Below are positions 26,751 through 35,179 of a stretch of 64,000 nucleotides of DNA, piece by piece. Origin of the DNA: Streptomyces cyaneofuscatus (lineage in GTDB: Bacteria; Actinomycetota; Actinomycetes; Streptomycetales; Streptomycetaceae); the NCBI RefSeq assembly GCF_000718135.1, contig NZ_JOEM01000036.1:1-64000 (forward strand), given 5' to 3'. The stretch's first letter is position 1. Every line of letters begins with the position of its first letter. The translations under genes and the position numbers were made by a program. The notes under the pieces were generated by a model. It made no database searches. It was not told where the DNA came from and saw nothing but the letters and a program-made list of their open reading frames with translations.

Positions 26751-27275
26751 TCAGCCATCGTCGTCCACGCCTCCTCGCAGTCCCCACTCATCGAGGCCGG
26801 AGTAGATCACTGCGATGCGGCCCCTGGGGAAGTCGAGTGACGCGGCCTCCCCGCTGTAGAGGGCCACCAGCGAGTCGGGCCCTCTCCACCAGGTGTCTGC
26901 CAGGCCCTTCACCTCGCGCACCGGCGCATAGCCGTTCAGTTCGATGCCATCGACGTCATCGCCGACAAGCTTGGTGACCTGTTCGGCCCAAGTGGATGCG
27001 TGGTGAGCCAAGGCGAGCGATTCCACCCAGCCTTCGACGGTCGCGTGGAGAGGTGCCCATCCTTCTGCCTGGGTACCGAACTCACCCGACGGGCTGATCA
27101 TGAATGAGTAGGGACTGCGGTCCGCTGGATCCCGGCTTCGAACCACCACCCTGCGGAGTCCGCTTCGGGCGAGTCCGGATCGAGGTACTTGGGGCCTCCG
27201 TCGTACTGCGGTGCGGGCGGCAGGAGCAGACCGCCCCACTGCGACCTGATCAACACTCCCGAATTCGCCACACCT
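26751..27275 (-). pseudogene. frameshifted, 5'-truncated hypothetical (immunity-like) gene
   Basis: The 3' part reads SPYSFMISPSGEFGTQAEGW, WVESLALAHHASTWAEQVTK, DDVDGIELNGYAPVREVKGL, WWRGPDSLVALYSGEAASLD. Just upstream, in a different frame, the sequence WGGLLLPPAPQYDGGPKYLD also looks like genuine protein, so a frameshift near 27150 separates the two. No start codon with a ribosome site is found before the promoter of the divergent lipoprotein gene. The acidic, aromatic-rich composition recalls SUKH/immunity-type proteins, but the family is not certain. Confidence 0.5.
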
Positions 27276-27285
27276 CGGAGCCACT

Positions 27286-27825
27286 ATGCGTAAGCCCGCC
27301 CTGTCCGCTGCCACCCTCGTCATGGTCTTCGCGACCGTGACGGCATGCGTGTCGGGGAGCGATCAGAAGAACGACCGACCCAAGAACGCCACCACTGCAA
27401 CCGACGGAGCCCCGGCCAAGGAGTCAGTGGAGAAGCTCACCGCCAGTGACGCCTTCAAGGTCCTTTCCGGCAAGGTCGCGTCCGCCGAGCTCTCGGGCGT
27501 CGTCACCGAGGACGACGACCCGAACCATCTCCTCGGCCGCCCCGACCAGTACACCAGCAAGGTCACGTTCACGGACTCCCGCATCAAGGTGGACGACGTC
27601 GCCGACGCGGAGCCCGGCAGCGTCGGGCTCGGCGGAGCGATCGAAGTCTTCACGACAGCGGCCGACGCCCAGGCCCGCGCCGACTACATCAAGAACGTCA
27701 CCAAGGGCATGCCCCTGCTTGCCGAGTACGGCTTTGTCAGCGGCACCGTGCTCATCCGCGTCAGCCACTACCTCACCCCGACCCAGTCTGCCGACTACAA
27801 GGCCGCTGCCGCAGCCATCGGGTAG
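27286..27825 (+). CDS. secreted lipoprotein, unknown function
   Basis: 179 aa. The N-terminus MRKPALSAATLVMVFATVTA leads to a cysteine at 21 (lipobox TVTAC), so a lipid-anchored protein facing the exterior. A Lys/Thr/Ala-rich linker precedes a ~120-residue domain: LTASDAFKVLSGKVASAELS, DDPNHLLGRPDQYTSKVTFT, GGAIEVFTTAADAQARADYI, FVSGTVLIRVSHYLTPTQ. The domain resembles uncharacterised actinobacterial lipoproteins. ATG at 27286. Confidence 0.75.
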   Translation: MRKPALSAATLVMVFATVTACVSGSDQKNDRPKNATTATDGAPAKESVEKLTASDAFKVLSGKVASAELSGVVTEDDDPNHLLGRPDQYTSKVTFTDSRIKVDDVADAEPGSVGLGGAIEVFTTAADAQARADYIKNVTKGMPLLAEYGFVSGTVLIRVSHYLTPTQSADYKAAAAAIG

Positions 27826-28407
27826 GCGCCACCTCTCCGGCGGACCTGCCGGCCGCTCCTCCGGGCGGACACCGCAGGGAGTCCGAACGGCTCATCGGCG
27901 CGACGAAGGCGGGACCCGGCTCGGGCGGGGTACTTCCGTACAGTCAGCCCTATCGGACTTTCAGGCGGAGGAGGCTCGCGCCCAACTGTCCGAGGGCGGC
28001 CAGCCGCTTCTTCGGCAACTTCTTCCGTGGCACCGGCTGTACCGCAGATCGCCGCTCCTCCCAGGCCGGGCCCCTGTGAGCTGATGAACCCGAGACCGAC
28101 CCCAGCGCGTCATGAACTCTCCTCGCGGGCGTGCGGCATGTCCGTGGTCACGGTGTCCACACCAGACGTCAGGCGCACGCCATGCTGGAGGACGACGAGG
28201 CGTTCTATCGCCGGTGCAGGCGGAACCTTCACTGCACACCGGCGGCAGAGCGGGTCACGACGGCGGGCTGTGGGGGACTGCGCGACCCACCTCGTGACCT
28301 CGGCCAGGTGCGCACGGCGGACCGAAGTGTGGGTCGTTCGCCCTCGGCGAAGTCGCCGGAAGCGTAGTTCTGTAGGGCGGATGCAGGTGTCTGCGTACGT
28401 TCGCCGC
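27826..28407. other. 580-bp stretch without a supported gene
   Basis: No intact gene. On the minus strand a short piece PRKKLPKKRLAALGQLGASL (near 27960-28050) looks like a decayed protein end, and on the plus strand a fragment around 28180 reads MLEDDEAFYRRCRRN. Neither can be assigned. The last 100 bases probably hold the promoter of the following hydrolase. Confidence 0.4.
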
Positions 28408-29103
28408 ATGGATCTCATCGAGGTACTCACCGGGCACCTGCACATGTTCCGCTTCCGGATCGGCCAGGCCTATCTCTGGCGTGACGGGGCGGACCTGACG
28501 CTGATCGACGCCGGGGACATCGGTGCGGCGTCCGCGATCGAGGACGCGGTACGGGGCCTTGGCCTCGACCCCGCCCGGATCGGGCGCATCGTCCTCACCC
28601 ATGGCCACCGTGACCACTACGGCGCGGCTCAGGAGCTGGCGGACCGCCACGGCGCCGAGATCCTCGCCCACCCGCTGGACGCGCCGGTGATCCGGGGCGA
28701 GCTCCCCGTACCGGAACCGGACCTGCTCGACTGGGAACGGCCGTTGTACGAGCACGGGCTGACGGTCCCCGAGGCGCCGCCCACCCGGGTCGACCGCGAG
28801 GTGGCCGACGGGGAGGTGCTGCCGTTCGGCGGCGGGGCCCGGGTGGTCCATGCCCCGGGCCACACGCCGGGCTCCGTCGCGCTCCATCTGCCGCGCCACG
28901 GGGTCCTGTTCACCGGGGACTGTGCGGCGGGCGTCGGGGAGGTGATGCTCGGCGTGTTCAACGTGGACCGGGCGCAGGCCCAGGAGACGTTCCGGCGGCT
29001 GGCCGCCCTGGAGGCCCGTACGGTCTGCTTCGGGCACGGCGACCCGCTCACCGAGGACGCGGCGGCGGTCATGCGGGAGGCGGCGGGCGTCCCGGCGGCC
29101 TAG
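28408..29103 (+). CDS. MBL-fold metallo-hydrolase
   Basis: 231 aa metallo-beta-lactamase-fold enzyme. Zinc motif THGHRDH at residues 64-70 (HxHxDH), VVHAPGHTPGSVALHLPRHG with the third-strand histidine, VLFTGDCAAGVGEVMLGVF with the metal aspartate, and VCFGHGDPLTEDAAAVMREA with the last histidine. The binding set is complete, so the enzyme should be active. Substrate unknown; glyoxalase II-like or lactonase-like proteins share this layout. ATG at 28408. It overlaps the convergent next gene by four bases. Confidence 0.85.
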   Translation: MDLIEVLTGHLHMFRFRIGQAYLWRDGADLTLIDAGDIGAASAIEDAVRGLGLDPARIGRIVLTHGHRDHYGAAQELADRHGAEILAHPLDAPVIRGELPVPEPDLLDWERPLYEHGLTVPEAPPTRVDREVADGEVLPFGGGARVVHAPGHTPGSVALHLPRHGVLFTGDCAAGVGEVMLGVFNVDRAQAQETFRRLAALEARTVCFGHGDPLTEDAAAVMREAAGVPAA

Positions 29104-29711
29104 CGGGTGGCCGGAGGCCCAGGACGCGGCGCCACCACCTCGGTCACCCTGCCGGAACCGGCGACCGGCCGGGCTTCGTACATCGTGATCGCGTCACCGC
29201 ACCTCAGATGGGCCCATCGTTCGGGGGTCAGAGGTGCCAGCCGGACCTCGGCGGTCTCCCCCGGTCCGAACTCCCGCACGTTCTCCACCCACAGCGTGGC
29301 GATGCTCAACTCCCGCTCACCGTCGGCATTCCGGTTGCCGATGTCCCACATCGGCCGGAGCCGGCCGTCGCCGGAGAAGGCCGTCCGGCGCAGGCCCTCC
29401 CCCGCAGCCACCAGGGTCAGGGTCGCCCGGATGGTGCCGTGCCGGACTTCCCAGGCCCGCCACTCGCACCACCGGCGACTGCGGTCGAGCATCATCTGGC
29501 GGGCGGCTTCGGCGAGGCGTTCCCAGAAGCCGACGGAGACGGGGTGGGTATCGCCGATCTCGGTGAGTGCGTCGAGCGCTCGCTCCCACTCGGAGGACAC
29601 GATGTCCTCGCGCACGTCCTCGGCCGTCCAGCCGCTCTCCGCCACGGCCTCCTCGGGCAGCAGGTCGGCGGCCTGGCGAAGGAGTGTGAACGCGTCATCC
29701 ATGTGGTGCAT
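29100..29711 (-). CDS. hypothetical protein
   Basis: 203 aa. The N-terminal helical half (FTLLRQAADLLPEEAVAESG, WERALDALTEIGDTHPVSVG, FWERLAEAARQMMLDRSRRW) is joined to a beta-rich C-terminal half (TIRATLTLVAAGEGLRRTAF, ATLWVENVREFGPGETAEVR, APLTPERWAHLRCGDAITMY). The last part resembles a translation-factor-like beta barrel. No signal peptide. I do not recognise the family; the two-part layout recalls bacterial polymorphic-toxin immunity proteins, which is only an impression. Start at the ATG at 29711, with an alternative ATG three codons in. Confidence 0.6.
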   Translation of the reverse strand: MHHMDDAFTLLRQAADLLPEEAVAESGWTAEDVREDIVSSEWERALDALTEIGDTHPVSVGFWERLAEAARQMMLDRSRRWCEWRAWEVRHGTIRATLTLVAAGEGLRRTAFSGDGRLRPMWDIGNRNADGERELSIATLWVENVREFGPGETAEVRLAPLTPERWAHLRCGDAITMYEARPVAGSGRVTEVVAPRPGPPATR

Positions 29712-29769
29712 TGTGCTCCGGCCGAGGAGCCCCTCCGTCAGGGCGTCCGCTCCGGCTGATACCCGCCCG

Positions 29770-30810
29770 TCAGCCCACCGGGACGCCCGCCTCCAGGTTG
29801 AGCACCGTGGACCGCTCCCGCGCCCGCAGGGCCCAGCGCAGCCGCTCGTAGCGGGTGGGGGGCAGCATCCCCGCCGCCTCCTGCTCCGTGACGAAGCGCC
29901 AGCCGCGCAGTTCGGAGCCGGGGAGCAGCAGCCGGCCGGCGTCCTCGGAGCGCAGCAGTCCCCCGTCGAAGAGGAAGCGCAGTCCGCCGTAGCCGGGCGG
30001 GGAGGGCGGCTCCCAGTCGACGAGGAGCAGCGCGGGGAGCCGGTCGAGGCGGAGCCCTATCTCCTCGGCCACCTCCCGTATCCCGGCCTGCGCCGGGGCC
30101 TCGCCCTCCTCCACGACCCCGCCGGGGAACTCCCAGCCGGGCTTGTACGTGGGGTCGACGAGGAGCACCCGGTCCTGTTCGTCGAAGAGCAGCACCCCGG
30201 CGGCGACGGTCGCGCCGGTCGGCTCGGGGCTCTGGACGATCTCGCATGCCCCGGCGGCGCCGCTGCGGACGGCATCCGCGATCCGCTCGGCGGTCTCGCG
30301 CGGGGTGAGGGCGCTGTTGTCGATCACATGGGCGTCCGCGGTGATCCAGCCGAGGGCATCCTGGTAGGGGCCGATGTGGTCGTACGCCCACCGGTTGACC
30401 CGCTCGCTCTGCTCGCGGTCGCCGGGGTACTCCACCCGGCCCGCTATCCGGCTACGCAGGATCGTTTCCTCAGGTGAGAGCAGCACATGCCGGACCGGGA
30501 TGCGCCGCGAGGCGAGCCCGCCGAACATCTCGTCCCGGTACTCCTGTCTCAGCAGCGTCATCGGCACCACCAGCACCCCGGGTGCCTCGGCCAGCAGCGC
30601 GGCCGCCGTGTCCACCACGAGCCGCCGCCAGATCCTCAGGTCCTGGAAGTCGCCCACCTCGGCCAGCTTCTTCTGGGGCAGCAGTCCGCGCAGCCCCGCT
30701 CCGGTGAGCTCCGGGTCGTACAAGGTGCTGTTCGGGATCAGATCGATCAGTTCGCCCGCGACGCTGGTCTTACCCGCGCCGAACGCACCGTTGATCCAGA
30801 CGACAATCAC
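29770..30810 (-). CDS. TmrB-like P-loop kinase / NUDIX hydrolase fusion
   Basis: 346 aa. Residues 1-180 form a P-loop domain: VIVVWINGAFGAGKTSVAGE with Walker A G8-T15, then NSTLYDPELTGAGLRGLLPQ, IPVRHVLLSPEETILRSRIA, resembling TmrB-type tunicamycin-resistance proteins and small kinases. Residues ~195-330 are a NUDIX domain with box GGVVEEGEAPAQAGIREVAE followed by EIGLRL; all Nudix-box Glu and Gly residues are present. The pairing suggests processing of a nucleotide or nucleoside-like antibiotic, which is inference. The GTG start shares its G with the TAG of the upstream small gene (TAGTG), so translation is probably coupled. Confidence 0.85.
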   Translation of the reverse strand: MIVVWINGAFGAGKTSVAGELIDLIPNSTLYDPELTGAGLRGLLPQKKLAEVGDFQDLRIWRRLVVDTAAALLAEAPGVLVVPMTLLRQEYRDEMFGGLASRRIPVRHVLLSPEETILRSRIAGRVEYPGDREQSERVNRWAYDHIGPYQDALGWITADAHVIDNSALTPRETAERIADAVRSGAAGACEIVQSPEPTGATVAAGVLLFDEQDRVLLVDPTYKPGWEFPGGVVEEGEAPAQAGIREVAEEIGLRLDRLPALLLVDWEPPSPPGYGGLRFLFDGGLLRSEDAGRLLLPGSELRGWRFVTEQEAAGMLPPTRYERLRWALRARERSTVLNLEAGVPVG

Positions 30811-31085
30811 TAGTACTCCAGGGTGGGAAGGCCGCTGGCCAGCGGCGGAGTGGGTTTCGCGTGATCGTCTGGGAGACGGATGGGAAAAGGCGGTGTCCAC
30901 AGCCCGGCTCCCACCGCTTCCTTCTCCCACACCTCCTGGAGATACCCAACGATCCGCTCCTCCATTGGTATCGTCACCCCGCTGTACGTACCCTCCACAC
31001 CGGGCAGCTCATGCCGGCTGGTGCCCGCGTAGACGGTGGCAATGGTGATCTCGCAGGTCTTGCGGTCGATGCGGCGGCGCTTCAT
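30810..31085 (-). CDS. small hypothetical, translationally coupled to TmrB-NUDIX gene
   Basis: About 91 aa from an ATG at 31085. ITIATVYAGTSRHELPGVEG is followed by TYSGVTIPMEERIVGYLQEV and GAGLWTPPFPIRLPDDHAKP, ending LPTLEY. Codon usage looks genuine and the stop TAG overlaps the next start. The frame stays open to 31190, but sequence before 31085 looks random, so the N-terminus may have been lost to the nearby rearranged McrC remnant. Family not recognised. Confidence 0.5.
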   Translation of the reverse strand: MKRRRIDRKTCEITIATVYAGTSRHELPGVEGTYSGVTIPMEERIVGYLQEVWEKEAVGAGLWTPPFPIRLPDDHAKPTPPLASGLPTLEY

Positions 31086-31329
31086 CCGGACCGCCTGGCA
31101 GACGCCGGGGATGAGCGAGTTACTGACCGGTGGCGACCGTGATGCGGCGGATCTCGGAGCGGTCGTGGCCGCTGCCCCGGGTGTCATCACGTCCGGGTTC
31201 GACCACTACGACCGGCTCCGACCCCGCATCGAGAGCTGATCGCGGCCCGTGCGGCAGAAGACCGCAGCAGTACGAGACAGGCCCTGGCGGGTTCGGCACT
31301 CTGGCCCGTCCGCGTCGCACGGCTACAGG

Positions 31330-31732
31330 TCCCGCCTGCAGGCCCAGCTGCACGGCGTCGCATCGGACGGCTTCCCGCTGGATCTGCCGCGGGTCGTCGA
31401 ACGCTTCGTGACAGCGACGCCGGAATGGCCCTGGTCCGTCACGGCGTCCGCTGCGCTCCAGCAGGGCGTCCATCGCCTGGACGAGGCAGCCTGGCCCCCT
31501 TGCGCCCGGACCTGGTCCTGTACTGCGATGGCCGCACGGTCTCGGTGATCGACACGAAGTACGTGATCTCCTCCACGCGGCCACCGCCCCGGGCACGGAC
31601 TCCACCGACCACGTGATCCTCCGCTCCCCGGTCACGATCACCGCCCACGCCCTGAACCTCGGCGAACCCCCCGCCGGAGTCCTGGCCGCCGTTACAGGGG
31701 CACACAGCCGAGCCGGACGGCCTCCCGGGTGA
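31330..31732 (+). pseudogene. McrC-like restriction nuclease remnant
   Basis: Fragments of a 5-methylcytosine restriction McrC-type protein in broken frames. GFPLDLPRVVERFVTA (near 31370-31415) is followed by LRPDLVLYCDGRTVSVIDTK, the McrC nuclease motif (PD...D-TK), near 31500-31560. Then, in a shifted frame, HVILRSPVTITAHALNLGEP and PAGVLAAV match the family's C-terminal end. Most of the region between the DTK motif and the C-terminus is deleted. No McrB partner is present. Confidence 0.6.
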
Positions 31733-31796
31733 GGAAGAGGCCGTCTTCGTCGGGAGCGTGGTGGCGGCTTCCGGGGGAGCCCGGATTCCGGCACCG

Positions 31797-33113
31797 TCAG
31801 TCGTGCAGGGCGTTCATGACCGTGCCGAGGTCGACGAACTTGAAGTTGGTCGCGGGGCGGTTTTCCTCGCCCGGTGCGTCGTGGCCGTCCTGCACGACGA
31901 GCAGACCGTTCGGATACCGGGAGCCGAGGGGCACGTTGAGCGCAGCCGCGCCGTCGCACTCCTCGGAGCCGTCGAGCCTGCTGTTCGCGGGCGCGACCCG
32001 GAACCCGCCCTCGTACGCGTCGTCGCCCTTCGCCCGCCGGTCGTACGCGGCGAAGGTGTTGTCGCCCTGGCTGGAGGCGAGCAGGTAACCGCCGCCGTGG
32101 GACTCGGTGATCAGCGTCAGGCCCTCGACATCCGCGGAGAGCTTGGATCCGCCGTAGCCGGGGTCGTCTCCCGGCGCGCACTCCTCGGTCTCCTCGTCGT
32201 AGACCCCCGGGACACCGTACTCACGGACCTTGTCGATCAGTTTCGGCCGGCCGCCGGTCAGGTCGGCACGCAGGCGCCAGATCCCGACGTTCTCCTGACC
32301 GGCGTAGAGGGTGCCGTTGTCAGGGTCGACGACCATGCCTTCGACCTGTGGGAGTTCGCCGGGCTCGCCGCAGGGAGACCACGATGTGCCGTTCGGCAGC
32401 CGGAACGTGGAGGGAAGGTTCAGGGTCCGCACCGTCTGGTACGTGATCTTTCCTGCCTTCGTCGGACGCAGTTCCAGCAGCGTGATGCTGGTTCGCTCGC
32501 GACGGCTGACCAGGGCGAAGGACTTGCCGGACGAGGGATCCGTCCAGGTCGCGAGACCGTAGGCGGTCCGCTGATCGTTGATCTCGGCCTGGTTCTTCGA
32601 GAACACCGGCGGCGCGGCGGGATCGGTCACGTCGGTCAGCGGGCCGCCGACGCGGTCACGGTCGATGCGGTAGAAGCGCAGCCGGTCGTGGCCCCGGTCG
32701 CTGACGACGGCCAGATCGGCCCGGACCGAGGACAGCCTCAGGCCGTGTACGAGGTCCACATTGTTGAAGCGGCCAGGGGCATCGTCGGCTCCGGCGGCCG
32801 GCGGCGCGGACAGGGACTGGAGTGTCCGGGCCTTCAGGTCGTAGACGCGCAGCCCGCCCTCCTTGGCGGTCGCGATGACGAGGCTGCGGCCGGGTGCGGC
32901 GGTGTTCCGCCAGATGGCGGGGTCGTCCGCGTCGGCGTTGCCGCCCGCTTCGTCGTCGTGCAGCACCTGCGTCTCCGCGCGAGGTGTGACGGTCGGCAGA
33001 TCGATGACGGCACGACCATGGGCGCCGGCATGGGCAGGCGCTGCGAGAGTCGCAGTCGCGAGGGCCGACGTCACGGTCAGCGCAAGTGCCAGGACGGTGG
33101 TGGAGCGAGTCAC
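31797..33113 (-). CDS. secreted phytase (beta-propeller type)
   Basis: 438 aa. A signal peptide (VLALALTVTSALATATLAAP, cleavage after AHA near residue 29) precedes a six-bladed phytase-type propeller: VLHDDEAGGNADADDPAIWR (the Ca-binding ADDPAIW motif), LVIATAKEGGLRVYDLKART, RFNNVDLVHGLRL, LYAGQENVGIWRLRADLTGG, LLASSQGDNTFAAYDRR and NGLLVVQDGHD. It should release phosphate from phytate outside the cell. The start is GTG at 33113 with agaggag upstream; that ribosome site lies inside the ~300-bp repeat shared with the chitinase promoter region at 55.5 kb. No phosphate-box was noted. Confidence 0.88.
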   Translation of the reverse strand: MTRSTTVLALALTVTSALATATLAAPAHAGAHGRAVIDLPTVTPRAETQVLHDDEAGGNADADDPAIWRNTAAPGRSLVIATAKEGGLRVYDLKARTLQSLSAPPAAGADDAPGRFNNVDLVHGLRLSSVRADLAVVSDRGHDRLRFYRIDRDRVGGPLTDVTDPAAPPVFSKNQAEINDQRTAYGLATWTDPSSGKSFALVSRRERTSITLLELRPTKAGKITYQTVRTLNLPSTFRLPNGTSWSPCGEPGELPQVEGMVVDPDNGTLYAGQENVGIWRLRADLTGGRPKLIDKVREYGVPGVYDEETEECAPGDDPGYGGSKLSADVEGLTLITESHGGGYLLASSQGDNTFAAYDRRAKGDDAYEGGFRVAPANSRLDGSEECDGAAALNVPLGSRYPNGLLVVQDGHDAPGEENRPATNFKFVDLGTVMNALHD

Positions 33114-33116
33114 GCA

Positions 33117-33408
33117 AGTCTCCTCTTCGAGCGGCTGTCAGGTCCTGGGTGAGCGTGGTCCGCTCATGTGTCCGCCCGGCAGCCACCGGGCGGCCGACAG
33201 CCCCGAGTTCACGTGCACGGGCGATGAACACCGTCGGCACGGGACGGACAGGTACGGAGAACTCCCGAGGGAGTGAGCAGCCCTGCACCGCATCAGGAGG
33301 TTCCTGACCGTACGGGCGGCCCTGGCCGCGCTCGCCGCCGGCTTCTTGACAGCGACCCCCGCCGCGTCGGCCGCCTCACCCGGCGCCGAGCCGTGCGCCC
33401 CGCTCCAC
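33117..33408 (+). repeat. chitinase promoter/signal-peptide duplication, copy 1
   Basis: Near-identical to 55518-55823, with roughly eight mismatches plus one ~14-base deletion just before the ribosome site. It begins four bases upstream of the phytase start codon and ends inside the chitinase coding region at ...cgctccac. It carries an upstream hairpin gcccgg/ccgggc and the conserved CTG start context. Confidence 0.9.
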
Positions 33409-33450
33409 GGTCGGAGACCCCTCCGGCGCAGGGCGCCCCGGTCCTGCCGT
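33283..33450 (+). pseudogene. truncated GH19 chitinase copy (5' end only, then inverted fragment)
   Basis: From CTG at 33283 it encodes LHRIRRFLTVRAALAALAAG and FLTATPAASAASPGAEPCAP, the signal peptide region of the intact chitinase at 55.7 kb. At 33409 homology stops; the following bases (about 33409-33450) match the reverse complement of the intact gene near 55930-55970 (ccggaggggtctccgac). This copy therefore ends in an inverted internal piece and cannot make an enzyme. Confidence 0.7.
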
Positions 33451-33627
33451 AGTAGGCGGAGAACCGGTCCAGGACACCTGTCGACGACTATCCGGGCCGC
33501 CTGGCACCCACGCAGGTGGGGGTCCGGTGGGGACGGCGGAGCCGACGACACGTTAGCCGGGGCGTCCGGCCGTGCGCCCCCGGAGTTTGGCGATCAGCGG
33601 TTCGGGCGATGCCGGCGGATCACCGGA

Positions 33628-34074
33628 TCACTTGGCCTCCAAGTCGATCCTGATCATGGAGACCGCGGAAGCCAGGATGCCGATGGCTCTTTGCACCTCG
33701 CGGATGCCCTCGTTGGTCCGGGGCTCGTCCTTCTGACCGACCCCGGCGACACACTCGTTGCTCCCGTGCTCGAAGTCGGTAAGAGCTTCCGCCCAGAAAC
33801 CCTTGGCCTTCTCGCTCGGAGGGGTGCCGTACTTCTCTGCATCGGCCACCGCTGCCAACAACTGCTGACAAGCGGTGCGCTTGTCGTCCATCACTTGCAT
33901 GCTCGCCGTGTTGACGTTGCTCGAGCTGTCGGACAGCGCCTTGACCCTGTCGTCACCCCCCGAAGACCACCAGTCCTCCAACTTTTCGGCCGGGGTTGAG
34001 GAGCAGCCGACGAGCAGCACTCCCGCGGCGACAGTAGCGGTGGCGACAGTGAGCAAGCGGACACCGAAAAGCAT
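33628..34074 (-). CDS. lipoprotein, unknown function
   Basis: 148 aa. MLFGVRLLTVATATVAAGVL is followed by LVGCSS, a clear lipobox with the modified cysteine at residue 24, so the protein is membrane-anchored outside the cell. The mature part is helical and charged: AEKLEDWWSSGGDDRVKALS, DKRTACQQLLAAVADAEKYG, GFWAEALTDFEHGSNECVAG, EVQRAIGILASAVSMIRIDL. The ATG at 34074 has taggagg five to six bases ahead, an excellent ribosome site that settles the start. Family unknown. Confidence 0.78.
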   Translation of the reverse strand: MLFGVRLLTVATATVAAGVLLVGCSSTPAEKLEDWWSSGGDDRVKALSDSSSNVNTASMQVMDDKRTACQQLLAAVADAEKYGTPPSEKAKGFWAEALTDFEHGSNECVAGVGQKDEPRTNEGIREVQRAIGILASAVSMIRIDLEAK

Positions 34075-34234
34075 GAATCCTCCTATGTTCGATTCCCACT
34101 GATGTTGCCAGGAACGACCTGGCCAGGTGCGGCCAATACGCGAATTGCCCATCGAGGAGCCGCCAGGACTTGAGGGTGGTCACAACCTGTTCGGCGAGGG
34201 CGGAAACCTTGGTGTGGGAGCAGGGAATGGGGTG

Positions 34235-34396
34235 TCACCGGACGACGATCGGGACGACGACGGTCATACCGCCGAGCCCGATCAGCATCGGTGTGGCCGC
34301 CTTCGGGTAGCGGTGCGCAAGGTCGATGAGCAGGGCCACGACCAGGACGAGAACGAGGACCAGCAGCACGGCGACGAGCAGGACGAGCGAGGACAT
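34235..34396 (-). CDS. tiny two-TM membrane protein
   Basis: 53 aa. MSSLVLLVAVLLVLVLVLVV forms helix 1, the loop is AHRYPKAATPML, and IGLGGMTVVVPIVV forms helix 2. The ATG at 34396 has gaaggag ten bases upstream. Same size, topology and loop pattern (HR-P-basic) as the gene at 34905-35075, indicating paralogues. Function unknown. Confidence 0.6.
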   Translation of the reverse strand: MSSLVLLVAVLLVLVLVLVVALLIDLAHRYPKAATPMLIGLGGMTVVVPIVVR

Positions 34397-34904
34397 GACG
34401 ATGTTCTCCTTCACGTTCGAAAGGGGCGCTCCGGGTGAGCGCGGGGACAACAGTCCGCACCAGCCGCCGGGCATTCAATATTTCGCGAAAATCCGATCCA
34501 GCCTGCCGTGAGCGGGGGCTGACGGGGCGTCGGGGCGGATCGCCGAGGACTGGACAACCTGGGTTGTCGGGCGCTGTGGCAGCACACTGCGACGCGGCGG
34601 GGCTAGCCACGCAAGAGGAGCCGCGCGCGGGCATGCCTGCCAGGTATGGGCATATTGTGCAGAATGTTTTTGGGCAGAGGACAGTTATCAGAGACCAGTG
34701 CGCCAGCATGCGAACGCCGTTCGAGCTCTGCCTGGCAAGGTTGGAAACCGGCGTCCCAGCGCAGCCTCTCACCCGGCCGGGGGACGTCCTCGCCGTGCTT
34801 GTGGCCGCAGAGTTCGAGGACAACTCCCCTTGACCACCACCCCGCACAACCACGGCGGGGACGGCAGCCTGGGATCGGCAAGCCGCCCAGGGCAGGCCGC
34901 CCGG
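34397..34904. other. 500-bp stretch, one doubtful ORF
   Basis: A plus-strand frame from an ATG at 34633 to 34833 reads MPARYGHIVQNVFGQRTVIR then TPFELCLARLETGVPAQPLT. It has no ribosome site or recognised family, and I do not call it a gene. The region just upstream of 34396 (cattcaatatttcgcgaaaa) is AT-rich and is a plausible promoter for the tiny membrane gene. Confidence 0.4.
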
Positions 34905-35075
34905 TCACCGGGCGACGAGGGCCGCGACCGCTGCTACGGCGGCAACGGCCGTGACCAGAACGGTAGCCACGGCGGCGGCAACGCTGATGGGCTTCTCCAG
35001 CCGGGGGTGGCGGTAGGCCACGTACGCCACCCCGGCCAGAACCAGGAAGCCGACGACGACCAGAAGGAGCGCCAT
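34905..35075 (-). CDS. tiny two-TM membrane protein (paralogue)
   Basis: 56 aa. MALLLVVVGFLVLAGVAYVA, loop YRHPRLEKPI, then SVAAAVATVLVTAVAAVAAV as the second helix, ending ALVAR. The loop HPRLEKP parallels HRYPKAATP of the protein encoded at 34235-34396, and the two genes lie 0.5 kb apart in the same orientation. The ATG at 35075 has only a weak ribosome site. Function unknown. Confidence 0.5.
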   Translation of the reverse strand: MALLLVVVGFLVLAGVAYVAYRHPRLEKPISVAAAVATVLVTAVAAVAAVAALVAR

Positions 35076-35179
35076 CCAGCAAGCAGGCCACGAACGACGA
35101 GGCAGCCTGATGCATCCCAGCTGCGGACCGCGGGCGGCCCTGCCTGCCCGGTACTGAAACGTGCGGCATGATCGGGCAC

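Noticed and set aside
33117..33408. Insertion sequence
   Set aside because: The duplicated segment lacks terminal inverted repeats or a transposase; it is better explained as a segmental duplication of a promoter region.
34633..34833. Possible 66-codon gene
   Set aside because: No ribosome site, no family, and no conserved-looking composition.
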